A DNA stretch of 50,000 nt, from NCBI RefSeq assembly GCF_964340395.1, contig NC_135557.1:9147960-9197959 (forward strand), written 5' to 3'. This document shows, piece by piece, positions 48,201 to 50,000 of this stretch. The stretch is from Glandiceps talaboti (taxonomy: Eukaryota > Hemichordata > Enteropneusta > Spengelidae). The translations under genes were made by a program, and so were the position numbers. Every line of letters begins with the position of its first letter. The stretch's first letter is position 1. The notes beneath the pieces were generated by a model. It saw only the letters and a program-made list of their open reading frames with translations, was not told the origin of the DNA and made no database searches.

Positions 48201-48603
48201 TGTACTTTTGTTTTACACTTTTAGTGATTATGTACTTTGATCTTACACTTTTAGTTATTATATACTTTTATCTTACATTTTAGTGATAATGTACAATCGA
48301 TTTTACACTTTCAACAATTATGTATTTTACTACATATATATTTATACTACTGTATACTTTTACTGGTGATCTTCATAAGGCATGTAAAATTTGACTCACT
48401 GTAAATATTTGATCTTTTGGTATTATGCTACCACGATGACCACCTTCAATGTCGTCGCCCATATCAAAAACTATGCTAAATGATTTTCCACTCTTCATGT
48501 AGTTCCAATCGGGGCTTTTGGAGTCTTCTTTGGGTTCTCTTTCACTCAATTCACAATAGCCATGTCCGCCATCAACAGTTATTTCATCGTTTGACACCAG
48601 TCC
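15333..48603 (-). CDS. Host gene: secreted-type cysteine-rich protein with FAMeT-like and hevein-like modules (5' partial)
   Basis: Ten minus-strand exons join with matching phases and no internal stop: 48400-48603, 45440-45662, 44940-45083, 44697-44827, 42445-42671, 42058-42194, 41724-41859, 37101-37189, 34388-34561, 15333-15502. They give 544 residues in the window, ending in TGA; the start lies to the right. Residues about 1-142 are not recognised. About 144-320 resemble a farnesoic-acid-O-methyltransferase-like (Methyltransf_FA) module, a binding domain in many invertebrate extracellular proteins. About 331-430 are cysteine-rich and EGF/furin-like (QCGQGTRFN, CPCNWFENQCVESCPSGTYP). Two hevein-like modules follow (DLRCG, GSPTQCNP, PCCSIYSWCGNT; then DLKCG, GSPAQCNP, PCCSPSSWCGST). 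An extracellular carbohydrate- or matrix-binding role is inferred. The last intron (18.9 kb) hosts the large transposon. The exon chain is strong; function is uncertain. Confidence 0.72.
15503..16549. other. Host-gene intron, left part
   Basis: AT-rich with no coding signal recognised. Confidence 0.45.
16550..16678 (+). repeat. (AAAT)n ending in (AAAG)n
   Basis: About 28 ATAA units with a few variants, then five AAAG-type units. Confidence 0.97.
16977..16985. other. Left target-site duplication ATTAGGCGT
   Basis: The nine bases ATTAGGCGT precede the left inverted repeat and occur again directly after the right one at 31360-31368. Because of a palindromic T/A at the joint, a 7-bp reading (TTAGGCG with termini TTAGAC) is also possible. 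Confidence 0.88.
16986..17236 (+). repeat. Left terminal inverted repeat
   Basis: Pairs with the reverse complement of 31119-31359. Conserved blocks include TTCGCTTTACTAAAAT, TTGTACTGTGCGCCCTCATC, CGTTGACGTGTGACTGCGAC and GCTCCGTGTTATCGCGAAG. Inside it, ACAGTCCTCGGAACTTCGC (16997-17015) recurs inverted as GCGAAGTCCGAGGACTGT (17175-17192), so the terminal repeat can itself fold back. Confidence 0.92.
17308..17314 (+). promoter_or_regulatory. Possible TATA box for the helicase gene
   Basis: TATATAA lies between the left inverted repeat and the helicase start codon, about 150 bp upstream of the ATG. It is a short AT-rich match in AT-rich DNA. Confidence 0.3.
17461..17945 (+). CDS. Helicase exon 1 (Walker A to DEAH)
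   Basis: ATG at 17461 is the first in-frame start and lies directly before the helicase domain. The exon ends after AAA TG with donor GTATGT; the frame read beyond the donor stops within nine codons. Confidence 0.92.
17461..20214 (+). CDS. RecQ-type ATP-dependent DNA helicase of the transposon
   Basis: Two exons, 17461-17945 and 18816-20214, are joined across an 870-bp intron (GTATGT...AACAG) inside the codon for Trp162. They give 627 residues without a stop. Superfamily-2 RecQ motifs are complete: Gln27 region (IKEKQLEVL), Walker A PTGYGKS 45-51, motif Ia VVSPLVALMEDQV, DEAH 154-157 followed by CIRKWGPEFRPEY as in RecQ, TATAT 189-193, YHRG 295-298, the ATVSLGMGID block, and QEIGRAGRD 354-362. 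A zinc-binding region follows (ECRR...YF, CCDVC near 419-423). There is no clear winged-helix or HRDC domain. The C-terminal 80 residues are Ser- and Asp-rich. RecQ enzymes unwind DNA 3'-5'; here it would act in the nucleus, probably on transposition or repair intermediates. AATAAA lies at 20228-20233. All motifs are intact, so it may be active. Confidence 0.93.
18816..20214 (+). CDS. Helicase exon 2 (motif III to C-terminus)
   Basis: Begins after AACAG with the base that completes Trp162. It carries TATAT, the second RecA-like lobe, the arginine-finger motif QEIGRAGRD, the zinc-binding cysteines and an acidic tail. Confidence 0.93.
20383..20789 (-). CDS. Putative transposase exon 7 (LEYLN motif, stop)
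   Basis: Acceptor TTTCTACAG, then GA completing a Gly codon. Encodes GDGGNIPLDLSLEYLNNK and a lysine-rich end with TGA or equivalent stop at 20383-20385. Confidence 0.88.
20383..30889 (-). CDS. DUF6589-like protein, putative transposase of the element (7 exons)
   Basis: Exons 30437-30889, 24374-25018, 23846-24052, 23558-23793, 22335-22881, 21512-22112 and 20383-20789 join in consistent phases to 1031 residues without a stop. The N-terminus has a four-cysteine finger (C17, C20, C59, C62; CVICG and CRKCH) and a basic stretch about 95-125. The body has TYRRLNKV, SIIGDNID (407-416), LFGGDQLTRERAYG (D653), IEDWHAKMCF, KKDVNAVEDF and GNIPLDLSLEYLNNKFKE (E910). These blocks match what I recall of the DUF6589 family, common as uncharacterised genes in invertebrates and fungi. 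Asp413 or Asp416, Asp653 and Glu910 could be a DDE-type triad; this is inference. It is the only other gene between the inverted repeats, hence the likely transposase. Intron 1 (5.4 kb) holds a nested element; intron 3 is only 52 bp. Family call moderate, gene model strong. Confidence 0.85.
20790..21511 (-). other. Putative transposase intron 6
   Basis: 722 bp with donor GTAATT. No coding content seen. Confidence 0.7.
21512..22112 (-). CDS. Putative transposase exon 6
   Basis: Starts after CTCTACCAG in phase 0 with IYMEHHFDKRS and contains NPKKDVNAVEDFVQTV and HYFGM. It ends one base into a Gly codon at donor GTAATT. The block is predicted mostly helical. Confidence 0.88.
22335..22881 (-). 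CDS. Putative transposase exon 5 (GGDQLT motif)
   Basis: Begins one base into an Arg codon after ACCGCTAG and ends at CFYQ with donor GTGAGT. Contains LFGGDQLTRERAYG and IEDWHAKM, the best conserved blocks of the family. Confidence 0.87.
22882..23557 (-). other. Putative transposase intron 4
   Basis: 676 bp, donor GTAATG, acceptor CTAG with a weak pyrimidine tract. No open coding segment was recognised. The weak acceptor makes this the least certain junction of the model. Confidence 0.55.
23558..23793 (-). CDS. Putative transposase exon 4
   Basis: Starts VDKFGNRRNSNTEVQ after GATTTTAG in phase 0 and ends two bases into an Arg codon. It is open throughout and phase-compatible on both sides; conservation of this segment is not known to me. 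Confidence 0.7.
23846..24052 (-). CDS. Putative transposase exon 3 (GDNID motif)
   Basis: Exactly 69 codons, phase 0 at both ends, with SIIGDNID and the basic block KKVRRMRKER. Separated from exon 4 by a 52-bp intron (GTTACA...TTTTAG). Confidence 0.88.
24066..24110. repeat. (AAAT)n in putative transposase intron 2
   Basis: About eleven AAAT units inside the 321-bp intron between exons 2 and 3. Confidence 0.95.
24374..25018 (-). CDS. Putative transposase exon 2
   Basis: 215 codons in phase 0, from FVKVSLRLENEIK to SLGRADAM at donor GTATTA. Lysine-rich, with SRDFKINIAEKILG and FNWTAAAKEIEEYMP. No motif beyond the family pattern. Confidence 0.85.
25019..25440 (-). other. Putative transposase intron 1, 3' part
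   Basis: Intron sequence between the nested TTAA element and exon 2; ends in ...AATCAGAG. No gene seen. Confidence 0.6.
25480..27960 (+). repeat. 380-bp tandem array, about seven diverged units
   Basis: The marker 'gtcatgtgacctcatta' starts at 25595, 25964, 26344 and 26724 (steps 369, 380, 380). 'aatattcaaaatgg' recurs at 26361, 26741 and 27121. Decayed units are visible near 27513 and 27891. Each unit also has a 'gagtccaaac.gacca' block and 'ccaaaaatatgcaaat'. Confidence 0.9.
27961..29340. other. Interior of the nested element, no gene recognised
   Basis: AT-rich. A minus-strand segment near 28790-28855 reads MLKYCEKCRHAYKHVDIPLYN but could not be linked to other exons. ACATGTACATGTACATG occurs near 28038. 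Confidence 0.35.
30119..30436 (-). other. Putative transposase intron 1, 5' part
   Basis: Donor GTAAGT at 30436-30431 follows Pro151. The nested element begins at 30114. Confidence 0.65.
30437..30889 (-). CDS. Putative transposase exon 1 (zinc-finger-like, basic)
   Basis: ATG at 30889 opens 151 codons. CxxC...CxxC (C17, C20, C59, C62) with 38 residues between the pairs resembles ZAD/THAP-like DNA-binding modules in spacing, but no exact family is claimed. A Lys/Arg/Thr-rich tail (KRPLIRKTPTKLTPQKKRPR) looks like a nuclear localisation signal. Confidence 0.85.
31084..31102. promoter_or_regulatory. Subterminal palindrome GGTCCG...CGGACC
   Basis: A 6-bp stem with a 7-base centre lies just inside the right inverted repeat and about 200 bp upstream of the putative transposase start. 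No counterpart was found near the left end. Its role is unknown. Confidence 0.35.
31119..31359 (-). repeat. Right terminal inverted repeat
   Basis: Reverse complement of the left repeat with scattered substitutions and small indels. It too contains paired inner and outer copies of the ACAG.CCTCGG..CTTCGC motif (31163-31181 and 31330-31348). Confidence 0.92.
31360..31368. other. Right target-site duplication ATTAGGCGT
   Basis: Identical to 16977-16985. Beyond it, 'atacgaaatattgaggaaa.cacta' continues as in the paralogous unoccupied copies nearby. Confidence 0.88.
31500..31514 (-). CDS. Candidate 15-nt microexon m3
   Basis: The 15 bases TGTCCACCGAAGAAG sit between CACTTTTCAG and GTAAGACAA. 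In the phase of the flanking host exons (1-1) they add Val-Ser-Thr-Glu-Glu with no stop. Expression is unproven. Confidence 0.4.
31846..31860 (-). CDS. Candidate 15-nt microexon m2
   Basis: TGTCCAACACAGAAG between CACTTTTCAG and GTAAGACAA; adds Val-Ser-Asn-Thr-Glu in frame. Confidence 0.4.
32403..32509 (-). pseudogene. Broken hevein-like exon copy H3
   Basis: Homologous to 34388-34561 (QCDPDS, then after a one-base deletion PCCSTSVW and SGCINYK). The N-terminal part is deleted, one frameshift is present, key Cys are replaced (WRGD for WCGN) and the splice donor is lost. Confidence 0.7.
32999..33013 (-). CDS. Candidate 15-nt microexon m1
   Basis: TGACCAACACAGAAG between CACTTTCCAG and GTAAGACAA; adds Val-Thr-Asn-Thr-Glu in frame. 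Confidence 0.4.
33372..33478 (-). pseudogene. Broken hevein-like exon copy H2
   Basis: Near-duplicate of H3 with the same N-terminal deletion and frameshift, but retaining more cysteines (NCECSGCINYK). The base change at the former donor (AAATGCATTTG instead of AAAGGTATTG) removes the splice site. Confidence 0.7.
34388..34561 (-). CDS. Host gene exon, hevein-like module 1
   Basis: Acceptor TTTAATAG, phase 1 at both ends. Encodes SDPWRADLRCG, GSPTQCNP, PCCSIYSWCGNT and HCECKGCINYK. The CCSxxxWCG core is that of hevein-type chitin-binding modules; chitin binding itself is inference. Confidence 0.8.
34562..36534. other. Host-gene intron, including a (CATA)n at 35187-35235
   Basis: No coding segment was recognised. 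The microsatellite accounts for the Tyr/Val-rich frames there. Confidence 0.5.
36535..37030 (-). repeat. Dispersed repeat copy B (inverted relative to 1-515)
   Basis: Its reverse complement follows copy A through the 'gaaccactctgtt' block, a G-run, 'cgaatcccccggagacag', 'tattattctttgac' and 'aggcactgcattaa'. The B-box-like string is mutated here (GGATCGAATCC). Confidence 0.7.
37101..37189 (-). CDS. Host gene exon, EGF/furin-like cysteine segment
   Basis: Starts after AAAATAG completing an Ile codon, ends one base into a Val codon at GTAAGT. Encodes CPCNWFENQCVESCPSGTYP and DPDTRQCL, a spacing typical of furin-like or EGF-like repeats. Confidence 0.78.
37272..37374 (+). repeat. (CA)n microsatellite
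   Basis: About 50 CA units with two interruptions. Frames over it are artefacts. Confidence 0.97.
37375..38737. other. Host-gene intron with short repeats
   Basis: No gene recognised. Holds two tandem copies of a 39-bp block ('tctttggaagagacggtcc...aggagct', near 38085 and 38124) and a (GA)n at 38264-38294. Confidence 0.5.
38738..39545 (+). pseudogene. Retroelement fossil with GIY-YIG-like end
   Basis: The frame at 38738-39016 (KPYRPYTKQNITTHYVNKKSN, KRNRSRNIT) and later pieces in shifted frames (about 39020 NMLQQMWAEQFSNSSTSIS region; 39332 IGVSDTEFKSRWNNHKSSF; then IWHLKDFKTNYNMHWSVLK) match in order the C-terminal part of a retroelement polyprotein often seen in invertebrate genomes, ending in a GIY-YIG-type nuclease. 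Several frameshifts and stops show that it is dead. The reverse transcriptase was not seen. It is distinct in sequence from the fossil at 7955-8527. Confidence 0.6.
39835..39925. repeat. (TA)n microsatellite
   Basis: About 44 TA units, uninterrupted. Confidence 0.97.
39926..40547. other. Host-gene intron, no gene recognised
   Basis: A minus-strand frame of 134 codons (40091-40495) shows no recognisable motif and no splice partner. Confidence 0.4.
40550..41685. mobile_element. Tigger/pogo-like DNA transposon copy, non-autonomous
   Basis: The left end reads TA then CAGTGGGCACTCGCTAACTC; the right end is its near reverse complement (GAGTTAGCGAGGGTCTACTG then TA). TA target sites and CAGT...CTCGCTAA termini are hallmarks of Tigger-type elements of the Tc1/mariner group. 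The terminal region has internal copies of 'ctcgctaagtcgcgg'. The 1.1-kb interior has no recognisable transposase; a 68-codon frame at 40727 is unassigned. Confidence 0.8.
41724..41859 (-). CDS. Host gene exon, cysteine-rich
   Basis: Acceptor TTTCACAG, donor GTAAGTG; phases 1 in, 2 out. Encodes LCNECKD and ECSSTCPISTINNGGN, six cysteines in an EGF/furin-like arrangement. Confidence 0.78.
42058..42194 (-). CDS. Host gene exon, end of FAMeT-like module plus cysteine segment
   Basis: Begins DVTLFHLRLPDRRPPV, then QCGQGTRFNADKQLCELDCD and QCHPDYG. Donor GTAATT. Confidence 0.78.
42445..42671 (-). CDS. Host gene exon, FAMeT-like module second half
   Basis: Encodes FNHVLAETTIKNARGLGDAV, IEYGKYMGDEKKMTYLTYID and PNFYAIGSGNE. 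The IxxGk...(Y/F)vxxSG pattern resembles the C-terminal half of Methyltransf_FA domains. Acceptor TGTTAG, donor GTAAGT. Confidence 0.75.
42853..43075 (+). repeat. (GTAT)n with (GT)n core
   Basis: About 220 bp of GTAT units with a GT block in the middle. All six frames stay open across it, giving many spurious frames. Confidence 0.97.
43076..44430. other. Host-gene intron with diverged 150-bp repeats
   Basis: From about 43830 to 44400 four diverged units contain 'ttgcat.attaat...taattagg.tat' followed by 'aagcttcaaa.tt.a'; spacing is about 150 bp. No coding segment seen. Confidence 0.55.
44697..44827 (-). CDS. Host gene exon, FAMeT-like module first half
   Basis: Encodes DGGACLFFSAVSEGSIYVVF and PKDKTTWYYVEISP, resembling the 'ahvaLs...Y.vviGg..N..s.I' part of Methyltransf_FA domains. 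Acceptor TTTTCAG, donor GTATTG. Confidence 0.75.
44940..45083 (-). CDS. Host gene exon preceding the FAMeT-like module
   Basis: Encodes QFIAEVSWPLNQETANTENL and RFPCNTHWSNVQILDTT. Acceptor ATTTCAG, donor GTAAGT; its first codon completes the Gly split at the GC donor upstream. Confidence 0.75.
45160..45288 (+). repeat. (ATC)n-(ATT)n-(GTT)n trinucleotide repeat
   Basis: Three successive trinucleotide blocks. Poly-His, poly-Tyr and poly-Cys frames over it are artefacts. Confidence 0.97.
45440..45662 (-). CDS. Host gene exon with a GC splice donor
   Basis: Starts at MHYFAGKWFVENDFGKARLT after TTTGCAG and ends YGGLKG. The donor is GCAAGT, the usual non-canonical GC type, and gives correct phase with 44940-45083. 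Domain not recognised; the pattern suggests a beta-rich fold. Confidence 0.72.
46050..48330 (+). repeat. 30-bp minisatellite with 720-bp higher-order period
   Basis: About 76 units of 30 bp containing TTACACTTTTAGTGATTAT fill the intron between two host exons. Because 30 is a multiple of three and the unit lacks stops in one frame, frames up to 303 codons appear; they are artefacts. Units 46531-46980 repeat almost exactly at 47251-47700. Confidence 0.97.
48400..48603 (-). CDS. Host gene, first exon within the window
   Basis: 68 codons in phase 0, from GLVSNDEITVDGGHGYCELS to KDQIFT. Acceptor TTTACCAG, donor GTGAGT. The preceding exon must end in phase 0 and was not found before the right edge. 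Confidence 0.75.
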
Positions 48604-48649
48604 CTGGTAAACACAATTAGTAAATCATAACTGTCATGAGAGAGAGAGA

Positions 48650-48665
48650 AATAGAGAGAAAGAGG

Positions 48666-48733
<68 letters not shown>

Positions 48734-48800
48734 TAAACAGACAACCCACACAGACAGAGAGACGGACGGATAGACAGACAGATACACACAGGGAGACAGA
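48650..48800 (+). repeat. (AGAC)n microsatellite
   Basis: About 80 bp of AGAC units within a wider AG/AC-rich tract. Confidence 0.95.
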
Positions 48801-48839
48801 GACATAGCGACATAGACAGAGAGACAGAAACAGGCGTTC

Positions 48840-49307
48840 TTGGCTTGGTAGACGTCTAAACTTAACAAAGTCGTTCCATAACAATGATAGAAAGATTGTG
48901 AGGTTTTTCGCCCAATAGATCTGCTATGCAGACTGACTGTGGGATCTTAACGGGTTTTATAAGGGCATGCTGAACTATTTGGCAATACCTCAGACTCTTC
49001 GTTTAGTGGTATTAGGCAATGCTGATCATATGATGGCAATTTCTTAAACTATGAATCTCGATAAAATAATAATTTGTTATAGTTTTTTTCCTCTGGTTTT
49101 CTGTTTTTTTTTAATTAAACATGTATCATTTTACTTATTAATCGTTATTGTGGACCACATTAGTTCCTAGTGGGCTATATCCATGGTCCTCACCAGAAAC
49201 ATATTATCATTTATTGTAAATATTTATAGTAGGTACTATGTTATTAGCTACAGTATTTGTTTTAATTGTTTTATATTATGGTCTCATTTGTTCTGGTGAA
49301 ATAAGGT
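48840..49307. other. Host-gene intron, no gene recognised
   Basis: AT-rich without coding or repeat structure that could be named. Confidence 0.4.
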
Positions 49308-50000
49308 AATCACAACATGTCGTATATCAAATGGCAATAATAAATGTGAGTATTTAGAATCACAGCATGTCATCTAGTAAAAGAGCACTATTAAATTTGA
49401 GTGTTTACAATCACAGAATGCCAAATAGAACTAAGTGAACGAAAATATCTAGAATCACAGCATGTCATCTAATAAAACAGTACGTCAATGTGAATATGAA
49501 GAATCACAGCATGTCATCTAGTAAAATGGAAATAGTGAACGTGTGTATTTCGAATAAAATCATGTCTAGCTAAAAAGAACTAGTCAACGAAAATATCTAG
49601 AATCACAGCATGTTATCTAGCAAAATGGAAAGTCAGTGTGAATATTTAGAATCACAACATGGAGTTTATCAAAGTAGCAATAGTCAACCGGAATATTTGG
49701 AATTACAGCATGTCATTTAGCAAAATAGAAGTAGTCATTGCAAGTATTTAGTATCTCAGCATGTAGTTTAGCAAAATAGCAATATTCAATATGAATATTA
49801 AGAATAACAGCATACCATCAAGCTAAAAAGAACTAGTCAACGAATATAACTAGAATCACAACATGTAATGTAGCAAACTATCAATAGTCAATGTGAATAT
49901 TTAGAATCACAGCATGTCTAGCAAAATAACAATTGTAGTCAATGCGAGTATTTAAAATTACAACATGTCATCTAGCAAAATAGAAATAGTCAATGTGAGT
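49308..50000 (+). repeat. 50-bp minisatellite running off the right edge
   Basis: About 14 imperfect units of 45-51 bp, each starting 'aatcacagcatgtcatctag' and continuing 'caaaata.aaatagtcaatgtgaatattt'. The array continues past the window. Confidence 0.9.

Noticed and set aside
46307-48283. Open frames of 303, 169 and 119 codons on the + strand
   Set aside because: They follow the 30-bp minisatellite, whose length is a multiple of three; the peptide is a ten-residue repeat and there is no gene context.
1-50000. CRISPR arrays, bacterial operons, rRNA genes
   Set aside because: Tandem repeats lack the repeat-spacer pattern, genes are spliced, and no rRNA sequence was recognised.

Overview
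The window is animal nuclear DNA. It has spliced genes with GT-AG introns, a C-type lectin domain, a multi-domain cysteine-rich protein, degraded DIRS-, Penelope- and Tigger-type elements, and very many simple repeats (GTAT/CATA, TA, CA, GTCT, AAAT). Gene density is low and AT content high. A marine invertebrate is the best guess, for example a hemichordate, a cephalochordate or a lophotrochozoan. The sequence does not fix the phylum.

Layout. At 1-515 lies one arm of a dispersed inverted repeat whose partner is at about 36535-37030. A reverse-transcriptase fossil (1323-1892) is followed by the last two exons of a C-type lectin gene (2009-3819, + strand); its intron is filled by a TCTAC-like array. 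From 4 to 15 kb there is mostly intergenic DNA with microsatellites, a 6.5-7.3 kb minisatellite, a Penelope-like fossil (7955-8527), a foldback (10287-10410) and diverged repeats. From 15333 to 48603 a single minus-strand host gene can be threaded through ten phase-compatible exons (544 residues, 5' end outside the window). It carries a farnesoic-acid-O-methyltransferase-like module, EGF/furin-like cysteine segments and two hevein-like CCS-WCG modules.

The main discovery sits inside the last intron of that host gene. It is a 14.4-kb DNA transposon (16986-31359) bounded by about 245-bp terminal inverted repeats and a 9-bp target duplication, ATTAGGCGT. It encodes two apparently intact convergent genes: a two-exon RecQ-type helicase (627 aa, + strand) and a seven-exon protein (1031 aa, - strand) that resembles the DUF6589 family and is the likely transposase. 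Neighbouring paralogous copies of the insertion site without the element support its boundaries. A second element (25441-30114), flanked by TTAA and starting CCCTTTGA, is nested in intron 1 of the putative transposase. It contains about seven 380-bp tandem units.

The host intron also has tandem duplications (31.4-34.4 kb) with broken copies of the hevein-like exon and three 15-nt candidate microexons. Further right are a GIY-YIG retroelement fossil (38738-39545), a Tigger-like element (40550-41685), a 30-bp minisatellite with a 720-bp higher-order period (46050-48330), and a 50-bp minisatellite running off the right edge (49308-50000). All domain calls come from reading motifs by eye; no database search was run.
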